Shown one piece after another: positions 52,608 through 61,588 of a stretch of DNA of 64,000 bases. The stretch covers positions 1 through 64,000 of the forward strand of contig JACKNV010000008.1 of the NCBI GenBank assembly GCA_024234735.1, read 5' to 3'. Below the pieces are notes generated by a model. It had not been told where the DNA came from. It did not search any database and worked only from the letters and a program-made list of their open reading frames with translations. Position numbers and translations under genes: made by a program. This stretch comes from Pseudomonadales bacterium. GTDB lineage: Bacteria > Pseudomonadota > Gammaproteobacteria > Pseudomonadales > Halieaceae. Position 1 is the first letter of the stretch. Each line of letters begins with the position of its first letter.

Positions 52608-53746
52608 AGTATCTCCGCTGCGGCCTCGAGCACCGCGTCATTCTTGGCAAAGCAGAAACGCAGCAGCCGCTGTGGCGGCGGCTGTTCGTAGAAAACCGAA
52701 ACGGGTATGGCGGCGATGCCCCGCTCGCGGGTCCAGCGCTCGCCCAGCCCGGCGTCGTCCTCCTCGCTGATGCGGCTGTAGTCCAGCAGCTGGAAGTAGG
52801 TGCCGGCGCTGGGGGTGAAGCTGAAGCGCGACGCATGCAGTGCATCGCAGAACAGGTCGCGCTTGCGCTGGTAGAACGCGGCCAGGGTGGCGGGGTAATC
52901 GGGCTGTTCCCGCATGAAATCCGCCAGCGCCAGTTGTACCGGGGTCACCGCCACAAAGGAGACAAACTGGTGGACCTTGCGCAGCTCCGCAGTCAGCGCC
53001 GCCGGCGCAATGCAATAGCCTGTCTTCCAGCCGGTCACGCTGAAAGTCTTGCCGAAGGAAAACAGGGCGAAGCTGCGCTCGCGCAGGGCCGGAAACTGCA
53101 GGGCGCTGTGATGCGCCCGGCCATCGAATACCAGGTGTTCGTATACCTCGTCGCTCACCACCAGCAGGCCGTGTCGCTGCACCAGCGCCTCCAGGTACAG
53201 CATGTCCTCCCGGGACAGGGTACTGCCACTGGGGTTGTGCGGGGAGTTGAGTATCAGCAGGCGGCTGCGCGCGCCCAGGGCCGCTTCCAGGCGCTCGCGG
53301 TCCAGGGCGAAGTCCGGCTGGCGCAGCGGTACGTGGATCGCCCGGCCGCCTGCCAGCTCCACGCAGGGCTGGTAGCTGTCGTAGCAGGGGTCGAGCACGA
53401 TGACCTCGTCTCCTGGCGCCACACAGGCCATCACCGCGCAGAATATTCCCTCGGTGGCGCCGGGTACCACCGTGATCTCGGTATCCGGATCGCAGCTTAC
53501 CCCCCGGCAGCGCAGCACCTGCAATGCAATCTGCTCGCGCAGCGCCGCCAGGCCTTGCATGGGCGCGTACTGGTTGTGGCCCGCCATGACGTGACGGGCC
53601 ATGGCCTCGCGCAGGGCCTCGGGCGCGTCGAAATCGGGAAAGCCCTGGGACAGGTTGAGGGCCCCGTGCTCGGCGGCCAGGGCCGACATGCGGGTGAAAA
53701 TCGTGGTGCCCACCCGGGGCAGCTTGCTCGTTATCATCGGCTGCAT
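52595..53746 (-). CDS. PLP-dependent methionine/glutamine aminotransferase (YbdL-like)
   Basis: A 383-residue fold-type I aminotransferase of the YbdL/glutamine transaminase K group. The PLP lysine is K233 in 'FSFGKTFSVTGWKTGYC'; other parts are 'GHNQYAPMQGLAALREQIA', 'VPGATEGIFCAVMA' and 'LILNSPHNPSGS'. It probably transaminates 2-keto-4-methylthiobutyrate with Gln or another donor. ATG 53746 is preferred to GTG one codon earlier. The omega-amidase follows by overlap, which supports a joint role. Confidence 0.9.
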   Translation of the reverse strand: MQPMITSKLPRVGTTIFTRMSALAAEHGALNLSQGFPDFDAPEALREAMARHVMAGHNQYAPMQGLAALREQIALQVLRCRGVSCDPDTEITVVPGATEGIFCAVMACVAPGDEVIVLDPCYDSYQPCVELAGGRAIHVPLRQPDFALDRERLEAALGARSRLLILNSPHNPSGSTLSREDMLYLEALVQRHGLLVVSDEVYEHLVFDGRAHHSALQFPALRERSFALFSFGKTFSVTGWKTGYCIAPAALTAELRKVHQFVSFVAVTPVQLALADFMREQPDYPATLAAFYQRKRDLFCDALHASRFSFTPSAGTYFQLLDYSRISEEDDAGLGERWTRERGIAAIPVSVFYEQPPPQRLLRFCFAKNDAVLEAAAEILCRI

Positions 53747-53749
53747 CAC

Positions 53750-54529
53750 TTACGGCCCGTGGGCCGCTTCCTCCATGGAGGCGACGGTCTCGATGCCAGG
53801 CAGCTGCAGGTAGCGGCGCAGGCAGTATACCGCCAGGTAAAAAGGCCCGGTGTCGAGGATAGCCACCGTGGCCTTGAACAGGTAGTTACTGCCTATCAGC
53901 ACCAGCAGCGCCTGGAGGGCGATGTCGCCGCGCAGGAATGCCGCCCCGAAGGTCACCGCGATGACCATCAGGGAATCCACCATCTGGCTCAACAGGGTGC
54001 TGAAGTTATTGCGTATCCACAGGTGCTTGCCCCGGGTGACGCGTTTCCAGAAGTGAAACAGCTGGACATCGCAGTACTGGGCAGCGATATAGGCCAGCAT
54101 GGACGCGAACACCGCACCGGAAGTGGTAGCGTAGATCAACTGGTACAGGCCGACGCTGTGCTCCACCATCTCGCCGTTGGGCAGTGCCACGGGCGCCGCC
54201 AGTTGCAGGATCTGCCAGGGAGGCATCTGCTCGACGGGCACTTCGGGCATGGAATTGCCCAGCAGCAGCACGAACAGGATGAAGAAATTGAGCGCCAGGC
54301 CGACAGTCACCAGGAAGTTGGCGCGGCCCCGGCCGTACAGTTCACAGATCAGGTCGGTGCACAGGAAAGTCAGGGGATAGGGCAGCACACCGACAGCCAG
54401 GGCCATGGGACCCAGTTGCACGAAGCGGGTGATACCGATCACGTTGAGCAGGGTCATGGAGCACAGAAACAGGCCCGCCAGCACCAGGAAAGTGCGCTCC
54501 CTGCGCTCCCTCAGCGCGGTGGTGATCAA
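53750..54529 (-). CDS. yhhQ: Queuosine precursor transporter YhhQ
   Basis: A 259-residue membrane protein of the QPTR/YhhQ family, which imports the 7-deazaguanine bases preQ0/preQ1. About six helices are visible, with conserved 'VGVLPYPLTFLCTDLICELYGR' and 'RNNFSTLLSQMVDSLMVI'. The start is TTG 54529, eight bases after GGAG inside the end of the SDR gene. It is followed by the aminotransferase within four bases. Confidence 0.92.
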   Translation of the reverse strand: MITTALRERRERTFLVLAGLFLCSMTLLNVIGITRFVQLGPMALAVGVLPYPLTFLCTDLICELYGRGRANFLVTVGLALNFFILFVLLLGNSMPEVPVEQMPPWQILQLAAPVALPNGEMVEHSVGLYQLIYATTSGAVFASMLAYIAAQYCDVQLFHFWKRVTRGKHLWIRNNFSTLLSQMVDSLMVIAVTFGAAFLRGDIALQALLVLIGSNYLFKATVAILDTGPFYLAVYCLRRYLQLPGIETVASMEEAAHGP

Positions 54530-54531
54530 GG

Positions 54532-55233
54532 CTAGCTCTCCTTCTGGCCCAGGTTGGCGTGCAGCACCGAGCCGTTGATCACCGGGTTGTGGTGGGCCCA
54601 GCGAATCAGCTCGGCGATCTCGGCGGGATCTATCAGGCGGCCAAAGCTGTTCATCTCCGCGAACATCCGCTCCAGCGACGGGTCGCCGCCGAGGTGGGTG
54701 CGCAGCATCTCGGTGTCGGTGAAACCGGGGCAGATGAGAGCGGTGTGCAGGCCGCTGCCCATCAGGTCCTGGCAGGTGGCGCGCATCATGCCGAGCTGGG
54801 CGTGTTTGCTGACCACGTAGCTGAATGACCCGGGAACCGCCTTCTCCGACAGGGTCGAGCCCACATAGAGTACGCTGGAGGAGCGCGGCAGCCTGGGCAA
54901 CAGCTGCTGGTTGATGCTGTTGATGGCGACCACGTTGGTTTCCAGCACCTGGCGCAGGGCACCACTGTCGCAGTGGCCGGCGCTGTCCTTGAGCATCTGG
55001 CTGGCGTTGTGCACCAGGGCCACGGAGCCGGCGCCGACGATTTCCGCCTCCAGGGTGTGGCAGGCCAGGGTAATGGCCGCCGGCGATGCCAGGTCGCAGG
55101 CCAGGTTGGCGACCCCGGGCACCGGGCAGGGGCGTCGCGACAGGTTAAAGACCTGGTAGCCATCTGCCAGGAAGGCTTCCGCGGTGGCCCTGCCGATACC
55201 GACGCTGGCGCCGGTGATGATTGCGGTATTCAT
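54532..55233 (-). CDS. Short-chain dehydrogenase/reductase
   Basis: A 233-residue classical SDR. The cofactor motif is 'ITGASVGIGRATAEAF' (TGxxxGxG), followed by HNAS, and the catalytic residues S126, Y139 and K143 (YVVSK). The weak resemblance to sepiapterin reductases and its place opposite a PTPS-like gene suggest a pterin or ketone substrate, but this is inferred. The start is ATG 55233. yhhQ follows by two bases. Confidence 0.85.
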   Translation of the reverse strand: MNTAIITGASVGIGRATAEAFLADGYQVFNLSRRPCPVPGVANLACDLASPAAITLACHTLEAEIVGAGSVALVHNASQMLKDSAGHCDSGALRQVLETNVVAINSINQQLLPRLPRSSSVLYVGSTLSEKAVPGSFSYVVSKHAQLGMMRATCQDLMGSGLHTALICPGFTDTEMLRTHLGGDPSLERMFAEMNSFGRLIDPAEIAELIRWAHHNPVINGSVLHANLGQKES

Positions 55234-55393
55234 GGGGCTTGCCTTCGCGTGTCTATGGACTGGCAATCATAGCGCACTGTGGCCGCGCCTGTCGGCCACC
55301 CGGTCTTCCCGGCCGGGTGGGCGAGTTGCGCCGCCGGCGACCAGGCGTAACAATGTCGCCCACCAGGAATGAAGGAATCACGCGGGCATCGCG

Positions 55394-55891
55394 ATGGAAG
55401 AGTTGACCACGCTGTATATCGACAAGGAGCGGCACAAGTTCTCGGCGGCGCACTTCACCATATTTTCGGCCACAGAGCGGGAGCGGCTGCACGGCCACAA
55501 TTACTCCGTGTCCGCCCGTATCGTCGCACCCATGGGCCCCAACGGCTTTGCCGCCGACTACAACCTGTACAAGAGCCGCCTGGCGGCCCTGTGCGAGGAA
55601 CTGGACGAGTATCTGCTGTTGGCGGGGGAATCGCCCTACCAGCAGGTGGAGGAGGAGGGGGCCTGCTACCGGGTGCGCTTCGCCGACCAGGAGATGCGCT
55701 TCCTGCGCTCCGATACCCTGGTGCTGCCGATACGCAACGCCACGGTGGAGGAGTTTTCCCGCTACCTGTTGCAGCGCCTGCAGCGCCTGTCCGCCGCTGA
55801 CGACCTGCGGGAAATCGAACTGTGCGTCGCCTCCGGCCCGGGGCAGAAAGGCTGTGCCACCTGGCGGGCTGCGCAGGGTCAACCTGGATAG
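55394..55891 (+). CDS. Degenerate 6-pyruvoyl-tetrahydropterin synthase/QueD-like protein
   Basis: A 165-residue T-fold protein. The zinc histidines are kept: H20 ('KFSAAHF') and H33/H35 ('RLHGHNYSV'). The catalytic Cys normally four residues before HGH is replaced (RERLHGH), and the Asp-His dyad is DE (71-72). The region 'LPIRNATVEEFSRYLLQRL' matches the family helix. It is therefore unlikely to do standard QueD or PTPS chemistry. It diverges from the SDR-yhhQ genes. ATG 55394 is the start; there is no evident SD. Confidence 0.8.
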   Translation: MEELTTLYIDKERHKFSAAHFTIFSATERERLHGHNYSVSARIVAPMGPNGFAADYNLYKSRLAALCEELDEYLLLAGESPYQQVEEEGACYRVRFADQEMRFLRSDTLVLPIRNATVEEFSRYLLQRLQRLSAADDLREIELCVASGPGQKGCATWRAAQGQPG

Positions 55892-55903
55892 CGGGAACAG
55901 GCC

Positions 55904-57949
55904 CTAGGCGGCAGCGGGCGGGGTAATGCCGCTGTGGCGCAGCAGGGGCTCCAGGCTGGGGGGGCGGCCGCGGAAGGCGACAAACAACTCCATGGCGTCG
56001 CGGGAACCGCCGCTGTGCAGGATGTGCTCGCGGAAGGCCGCACCGGTTTCCCGATTGAATATGCCCTCTTCCTCGAACCGCGAGAACGCGTCCGCCGACA
56101 ACACTTCCGCCCACTTGTAGCTGTAGTAGCCGGCGGCGTAGCCGCCGGCAAAAATGTGGGTGAAGCTGTTCTGGAAGCGGTTGTAGGCGGGGGTGGGCAC
56201 CACCGCCACGGCGGCGCGTACCTCGTCCAGCAGGCCCTGCACCGAGCCGCCCCCGTCGGGTTGCAACTCACTGTGCAGGCGCAGGTCGAAGAGGGCGAAC
56301 TCCACCTGCCGCGCCAGCATCATGGCGGCCTGGAAACTGCGGGCCGCCAGCAGCCGGTCCAGCAGCGTCGCCGGCAGCGGCTCACCGCTCTGGTAGTGGC
56401 CCGAAATCAGTTCCAGCGCCTCGCGCTGCCAACACCAGTTCTCCAGGAACTGGCTGGGAAGCTCGACCGCATCCCAGGCCACACCGTTGATGCCGGATAC
56501 CGCGGCCACCGTCTGGCCGGTCAACATGTGGTGCAGGCCGTGGCCGAATTCGTGGAACAGGGTGGTCAACTCGTTGTGGCTGAGCAGGGCAGGGGTGTCG
56601 CCCACCGGCGCGGTGAAATTGCACACCAGGTAGGCGACCGGGATCTGCAGTTCGCCTCCCTGCAGGCGGCGCGCCCGACAGGTGTCCATCCACGCGCCGC
56701 CGCGCTTGTGCGGCCGGGCGTACAGGTCGAGATAGAAGCGGGCGATGACCTCGTCGCCCTGGCACAGTTCGAACAGGCGCACGTCGGCGTGGTAGCGATC
56801 GAAATCGGTGGTTTCCCGCACGCTGATGCCGTACAGGCGCTCCACAATGGCGAACAGCCCCGGCAGGACCCGGGTTATGGGCAGGTAGGGTCGCAGCTCC
56901 TCCTGGGAAACCTGGTAGCACTGCTGGCGCAGTTTTTCGCTGTAGTAGCTGACGTCCCAGGCGTTGACGTCCGCGGCGCCATACTCATCGCGGGCGAAGG
57001 CCTGCAGGCTGTGCCACTCGTCCTCGGCCTGGGGTCGGGATTGCTGGGCAAGCTGCTCCAGGAACTCCCGGACCTGGGCAGGGGTGTCAGCCATTTTGGT
57101 GGCCAGTGAGAGTTCGGCGTAGTTGGCAAAACCCAGCAACCGTGCCAGTTCGTGGCGCAGCGCGAGCGTCTCCTCTATCAGGGCGCTGTTGTCCCACTGG
57201 CCCGCGTTGGGACCCTCGTCGGAGGCGCGGGTGCAGTTGGCCCGGTAGACTTCCTCGCGCAGGCCGGCGTCGTCGCAATAAGTGAGCACCGGGTAGTAGG
57301 AGGGAAACTCCAGGTTGATAAGGTAGCCTTCCAGCCCCGCCCGTTCAGCGGCCTGCCTGGCGCTGGCCAGGGCGGTCTCGGGCAGCCCGCGAAGCTGCTC
57401 TTTGTCGACCTGCTTGGACCAGGCGTTGGTGGCGTCCAGCACATTGTCGCTGAAGCGGCTGCCCAGCTCGCTCAGGCGCTTGCGCAGCTCGGCATAGCGG
57501 GCTTTTTGCTCGGGAGGCAGGGCGACCCCTGCCAGGCGGAAGTCGCGCAGGACGTTTTCCAGTGCCTTGCGCCGGGCGGCGTCCAGGGCGGTGAACTCCG
57601 GGCTTTCGCTGATCTGCAGGTAGGCGCGGTACAGGTGCTGGTGTTGCCCCATCCAGGTGCCGTACTCCGACAACAGTGGCAGGCAGGCGTTGTATGCTTT
57701 GCGCAGTGCATCACTGTTGCATACTCCGTTGAGGTGGGCGACCGGCGACCACGCCTGGGACAACTCGTCCTCCAGCTCCTCGATCGGCTGCCACAGGTTG
57801 TCCCAGGTGTAGCGTTCGTTATCTGCCAGCAAGCGCTCGATAGCCTGCTTGTTGCGCTCGATCAGTTGCCGTATCGCCGGCTCGACCTGGCTCGCCTGGA
57901 TGCGGCTGAAGGGTGGCAGTTGGTGTTGTTCCAGGAGGGGATTGCTCAT
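55904..57949 (-). CDS. prlC: Oligopeptidase A
   Basis: A 681-residue M3 family zinc metallopeptidase that degrades short peptides, including cleaved signal peptides. The zinc site is HEFGH in 'LTTLFHEFGHGLHHMLTGQT', and the downstream Glu lies in 'AWDAVELPSQFLENWCW'. The opening 'NPLLEQHQLPPFSRIQASQVEPAI' and the end '..FREHILHSGGSRDAMELFVAFRG' are typical. The start is ATG 57949. It converges on the PTPS-like gene. Confidence 0.95.
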   Translation of the reverse strand: MSNPLLEQHQLPPFSRIQASQVEPAIRQLIERNKQAIERLLADNERYTWDNLWQPIEELEDELSQAWSPVAHLNGVCNSDALRKAYNACLPLLSEYGTWMGQHQHLYRAYLQISESPEFTALDAARRKALENVLRDFRLAGVALPPEQKARYAELRKRLSELGSRFSDNVLDATNAWSKQVDKEQLRGLPETALASARQAAERAGLEGYLINLEFPSYYPVLTYCDDAGLREEVYRANCTRASDEGPNAGQWDNSALIEETLALRHELARLLGFANYAELSLATKMADTPAQVREFLEQLAQQSRPQAEDEWHSLQAFARDEYGAADVNAWDVSYYSEKLRQQCYQVSQEELRPYLPITRVLPGLFAIVERLYGISVRETTDFDRYHADVRLFELCQGDEVIARFYLDLYARPHKRGGAWMDTCRARRLQGGELQIPVAYLVCNFTAPVGDTPALLSHNELTTLFHEFGHGLHHMLTGQTVAAVSGINGVAWDAVELPSQFLENWCWQREALELISGHYQSGEPLPATLLDRLLAARSFQAAMMLARQVEFALFDLRLHSELQPDGGGSVQGLLDEVRAAVAVVPTPAYNRFQNSFTHIFAGGYAAGYYSYKWAEVLSADAFSRFEEEGIFNRETGAAFREHILHSGGSRDAMELFVAFRGRPPSLEPLLRHSGITPPAAA

Positions 57950-58015
57950 AGTGGCGGCGACCCGGTTGTGGCTAAGGGGCGCTATCTTACCCGAACAGGG
58001 CCAGCCCAGACAGGG

Positions 58016-58552
58016 TCAGCCTGGCGCCGTTTCGAGCTGCCAGTGGCGCAGGGGGCGATAGTGCATCCCCGCCCTGCCGCGCTGCGATTCGAACAGGGTG
58101 AAATGGCTGTACGCGAAACGGAACGCGGGCAGGCCGGAGGGCGCCGGCGGCGCGCGGTCGCAGCTGCGAAACAGGGTGACGTGGGGTTGCAGCGAGCGGC
58201 GCTCCCGGGGTGCCCCCACGGCGCTGCCCAGCCGGCCCAGTTTGCGCGCCAGTTGGGTGAGGCCCTCGGGCCAGGCGGAGGCGCCCAGCCAGTAGACGCC
58301 CGGCCGCGGCCAGTAACCGAGGCGATCGAGCAGCAGGGTGTCGCCACACAGCGGGTGTTCCGCCAGCCACCCGTCCACCGAGGTTTCCAGTCGCTCCAGG
58401 GCGGCCACCGGCAGGCTGCCGAGAAACGCCAGGGTGATGTGGAAATTGGCCGGCGGCACCGGCCTGCCACTGGCGGGGAACTGGCGGTCCCGCCAGCTGG
58501 CCACCTGCATCACCAGCTCCGCGGGCAGCTCCAGGGCAAAGAATGCGCGCAT
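58016..58552 (-). CDS. thpR: RNA 2',3'-cyclic phosphodiesterase ThpR (2'-5' RNA ligase family)
   Basis: A 178-residue 2H phosphoesterase. The two HxT motifs are 'NFHITLAFLGSL' and 'QPHVTLFRSC'. E. coli ThpR opens 2',3'-cyclic phosphates and reversibly ligates tRNA halves. ATG 58552 shares one base with the stop of the helicase gene (TGATG), so the two are translationally coupled. Confidence 0.9.
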   Translation of the reverse strand: MRAFFALELPAELVMQVASWRDRQFPASGRPVPPANFHITLAFLGSLPVAALERLETSVDGWLAEHPLCGDTLLLDRLGYWPRPGVYWLGASAWPEGLTQLARKLGRLGSAVGAPRERRSLQPHVTLFRSCDRAPPAPSGLPAFRFAYSHFTLFESQRGRAGMHYRPLRHWQLETAPG

Positions 58553-59886
58553 CAGCTCCCGGGTTTTTTCTTCATCAGGGGGCCAAAGCCGTCGTTGGCG
58601 GTTGCCTGGCCGCCATCGCCGGCCCGTTTGCCTGGCTTGCCACGGCGCCCCTTGCCCCCCGCTGCCGTGGCGCCGGCGGGCTTCTTCGCCCCTTTCTTCT
58701 TTTTGCTGCCCGCGGCCTTGCCGGAGGACTTCAGCTTTTTGGGGCCGCTGAAGCGGGCTTTCAGCCCGGGCAGCGCGTGGCGCTGAAAATCCAGCTTCAG
58801 GTAGCGCTGGATACTGATCATCAGGTTCCAGTCGCGGGCGGTGACCAGCGACAGGGCGGCACCCGCGGCACCGGCACGGCCGCTGCGGCCGGTGCGGTGC
58901 AGGTAATCGTCACCGCTGTGGGGCAGGTCGTAGTTGATCACCAGGTCGATGTCGGGAATGTCCAGGCCGCGGGCCGCCACATCGCTGGCGCACAACACGT
59001 CGATCTTGCCTTCCCGGAACAGGTCGACCACCCGGCGGCGCTCCTCGGTGCTCAGTTCGCCGTGCAGGCAGGCACAGCGCAACTGCCCGGATCTGGCCAG
59101 GCTCTCCAGGCGCGTGGCCGTGCTGCGCTTGTTGGCGAACACCAGGCTGCGGCGCCGACCCTGCTGCGCCAGCAGGGCGAGCAGCAGCTCGTCCTTGTGT
59201 TGCGGCGAGTCCGCCAGCACCACGCGATGGGTGATGCTGCTGTGGGGCGCCCGGCTGCTGCCGATGGCAATGGTTTGCGGCGTTTTCAGCAGCGCCCGGC
59301 TGACGCTGCCGAGGTCGCGCTGCTCGAGGGTCGCGGACACCATGACCACCTGCCTGTCCGGGGGGCTGGCCGCGGCGATCTGCAAGACATCATCGCGCAA
59401 GCCCAGGTCCAGCATGCGGTCGGCCTCGTCCAGCACCAGTTCCTGCAGGGAATCCAGGCTGACACTGTTGCGCTGGCAGTGCTCCAGCAGGCGGCCGGGG
59501 GTGGCGACGACGATCTCCGGATTCTTGCGAAACAGGGATTGCTGGTAGCGGAAGTCGGCGCCACCGGTAATGGCGTATACCTGCAGCGGCGTTTTCGCCA
59601 GCAGCGCCCGGCACTGCTTCAGCACCTGGCGCGCCAGCTCCCGGGTAGGCACCAGGATCAGGGCGCCCGGGCCGTCCGCGGCCGGGGGCTGGCGGGTGAG
59701 CAGGCGCTGAACCAGGGGCAGCAGGTAGGCGAGCGTCTTGCCGCTGCCGGTTTCGGCGCTGACCAGCAGGTCGCGGCCCTGCAGGGCGGGTGGAATCACC
59801 TCGAGCTGTACCGGGGTCGGCTCGCTGAAGGCCAGGGTATCCAGCGCCAGGCGCAGTCGTCTGTCCAGTTCCAGTTGTTCCAGCAC
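58552..59886 (-). CDS. DEAD-box RNA helicase (SrmB-like)
   Basis: A 444-residue DEAD-box helicase. Motifs are Q ('EPTPVQLEVIPP'), AETGSGKT, PTREL, TPGR, DEAD ('LVLDEADRMLDLG'), SAT and HRTGRSGR. The last ~60 residues are lysine/glycine rich, as in SrmB/RhlE-like proteins, and probably bind RNA. SrmB helps 50S assembly in E. coli. The start is GTG 59886, after AAGGGA. It precedes and overlaps thpR. Confidence 0.88.
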   Translation of the reverse strand: MLEQLELDRRLRLALDTLAFSEPTPVQLEVIPPALQGRDLLVSAETGSGKTLAYLLPLVQRLLTRQPPAADGPGALILVPTRELARQVLKQCRALLAKTPLQVYAITGGADFRYQQSLFRKNPEIVVATPGRLLEHCQRNSVSLDSLQELVLDEADRMLDLGLRDDVLQIAAASPPDRQVVMVSATLEQRDLGSVSRALLKTPQTIAIGSSRAPHSSITHRVVLADSPQHKDELLLALLAQQGRRRSLVFANKRSTATRLESLARSGQLRCACLHGELSTEERRRVVDLFREGKIDVLCASDVAARGLDIPDIDLVINYDLPHSGDDYLHRTGRSGRAGAAGAALSLVTARDWNLMISIQRYLKLDFQRHALPGLKARFSGPKKLKSSGKAAGSKKKKGAKKPAGATAAGGKGRRGKPGKRAGDGGQATANDGFGPLMKKKPGS

Positions 59887-59950
59887 GCCGGGTCCCTTTT
59901 CCAGCCGGTGGTTGTTGCGCCCGCGGGTGGCCGGGCGCCGCCCCGCTGGC

Positions 59951-59979
59951 TTCGCCCGCCCCCGGCATCTGCTATCATT
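59951..59979 (+). promoter_or_regulatory. Putative sigma-70 promoter for qorA
   Basis: TTCGCC (59951-59956) and TATCAT (59974-59979) are 17 bases apart, 28 bases before the ATG. The -10 is good and the -35 weak. Confidence 0.35.
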
Positions 59980-60007
59980 GCGGCAGTTTACCGCAGGGAC
60001 ATACACC

Positions 60008-60979
60008 ATGGCGCGAGCAATCAGGATACACGAGACCGGCGGGCCCGAGGTAATGGTCATGGAAGAAATTGCCGTGCCGGCACCGCAGGCCGGGATGGTG
60101 ACCGTGGCCAACCGCGCGATCGGCCTCAACTACATCGATACCTACCACCGCAGTGGCAGCTATCCCATCCCCCTGCCGACCGGTATCGGCCTCGAGGGGG
60201 CGGGCGTGGTCACGGCGGTGGGAGAGGGCGTGGACCTGGCGATAGGTGACCGGGTGGCGTATTGCTCGGCCGGCTTCGGCGCCTATGCGGAAGCCCTCAA
60301 CCTGCCGGCGGATCGCCTGGTGACACTGCCCGACGGCATCGACTTCGAGCAGGCCGCCGCGCTCATGCTGAAGGGGCAGACTGCGGAATACCTGCTGCAG
60401 CGTACCTATGCCCTCAAGGCGGGAGAGACCTGCCTGTTTCACGCCGCGGCGGGTGGCGTGGGGCTGGTGTTCGGCCAGTGGGCAAGCAGCCTCGGCGCCA
60501 GGGTGATCGGCACGGTGGGGTCGGCCGCGAAGGCGGAACTGGCGCTGGCGCACGGCTATGACCACGTGATCAATTATCGCAGCGAGAACGTCCTGGAGCG
60601 GGTTCTGGAAATCACCGGCGGGGAAAAACTGCCGGTGGTCTACGACGGTGTCGGCCGGGATACCTTCGTCACCTCCCTGGACTGCCTGCGCCCGCGGGGC
60701 CTGATGGTCAGTTTCGGCAATGCCTCCGGCCTGCCCGACCCCCTGGACCTGCAGCAGCTGTCCGTGCGCGGCTCCCTGTACCTGACGCGTCCCACCCTGT
60801 TTACCTATACCGCCACGACCGCGGAGTTGCGGCAATCCTGCGCGGACCTGTTTGCAAAGGTACTGGCCGGGGCGGTGCGGGTGGAGATAGGCCAGCGCTA
60901 CCCGCTGGCGGATATTCAGCAGGCGCATCGCGATCTCGAGGCTCGCAACACCACCGGCTCGACGATCATCCTGCCGTGA
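60008..60979 (+). CDS. qorA: NADPH:quinone oxidoreductase (QorA family)
   Basis: A 323-residue zinc-free MDR reductase. It has the GroES-like N half ('NRAIGLNYIDTYHRSGSYP', 'PTGIGLEGAGVVTAVGEGV') and the NADPH Rossmann half ('LFHAAAGGVGLVFGQWASSLGA'). It reduces quinones by one electron. The start is ATG 60008. The GNAT gene starts within its stop codon (GTGA overlap). Confidence 0.9.
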   Translation: MARAIRIHETGGPEVMVMEEIAVPAPQAGMVTVANRAIGLNYIDTYHRSGSYPIPLPTGIGLEGAGVVTAVGEGVDLAIGDRVAYCSAGFGAYAEALNLPADRLVTLPDGIDFEQAAALMLKGQTAEYLLQRTYALKAGETCLFHAAAGGVGLVFGQWASSLGARVIGTVGSAAKAELALAHGYDHVINYRSENVLERVLEITGGEKLPVVYDGVGRDTFVTSLDCLRPRGLMVSFGNASGLPDPLDLQQLSVRGSLYLTRPTLFTYTATTAELRQSCADLFAKVLAGAVRVEIGQRYPLADIQQAHRDLEARNTTGSTIILP

Positions 60980-61569
60980 GCCTCGGCCTGCGCGTCCAGC
61001 CGGTGGTGCTGCAGGGCGAACTGGTGCGCCTGGAACCCATGTCCCAGGATCACGCCCAGGGCCTCTACAATCGCGGGCGCACCGCCACCGACTGGCAGTA
61101 CCTGCCGCGCGCCTGCTTCGTCGACCTGGCGGATGCCCGCCAGTGGGTCGCCGAGGCACTGGAAGCCCCCGACCAACTGCCCTTCGTGATCATCGAGAGA
61201 GGCAAAAACAAGGTGGTGGGCAGTACCCGCTACCTGAACATCCGCCCGGCGCACCGCTCGCTGGAGATAGGCTGGACCTGGCTGGGGCAGGAGTGGCAGC
61301 GCACCGGGGTGAACACCGAGGTCAAGCTGCTGCTGCTGACCCACGCCCTGGAGCGGCTGGGCTGCCTGCGGGTGGAGTTCAAGACCGATGCCCGCAACCT
61401 GCGCTCGCAACGGGCGCTGGAGCGTATCGGCGCCACCCGTGAGGGGGTGATGCGCAAGCACATGATCGTGCAGGGCGACTACCCCCGCGACTCGGTCTAT
61501 TTCAGCGTGATCGACAGTGACTGGCCCCAGGTGCGGCAGCGGCTCGCGCTGTTGCGCGAGCGCAGCTGA
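60976..61569 (+). CDS. GNAT family N-acetyltransferase (RimJ/RimL-like)
   Basis: A 197-residue acetyltransferase of the Acetyltransf_3 group. Regions are 'LVRLEPMSQDHAQGLY', 'VVGSTRYLNIRPAHRSLEIGWTWLG', the acetyl-CoA loop 'QRTGVNTEVKLLLLTHAL' and 'RVEFKTDARNLRSQRALERIGATREG'. The substrate is not known. It starts at GTG 60976, overlapping qorA by four bases. Confidence 0.88.
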   Translation: MSLGLRVQPVVLQGELVRLEPMSQDHAQGLYNRGRTATDWQYLPRACFVDLADARQWVAEALEAPDQLPFVIIERGKNKVVGSTRYLNIRPAHRSLEIGWTWLGQEWQRTGVNTEVKLLLLTHALERLGCLRVEFKTDARNLRSQRALERIGATREGVMRKHMIVQGDYPRDSVYFSVIDSDWPQVRQRLALLRERS

Positions 61570-61588
61570 CCGGCCGGGAAGGCGCTGA

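Noticed and set aside
52835..54535. 566-codon plus-strand frame opposite the aminotransferase and yhhQ
   Set aside because: Composition is that of a shadow; the opposite genes have full motif sets.
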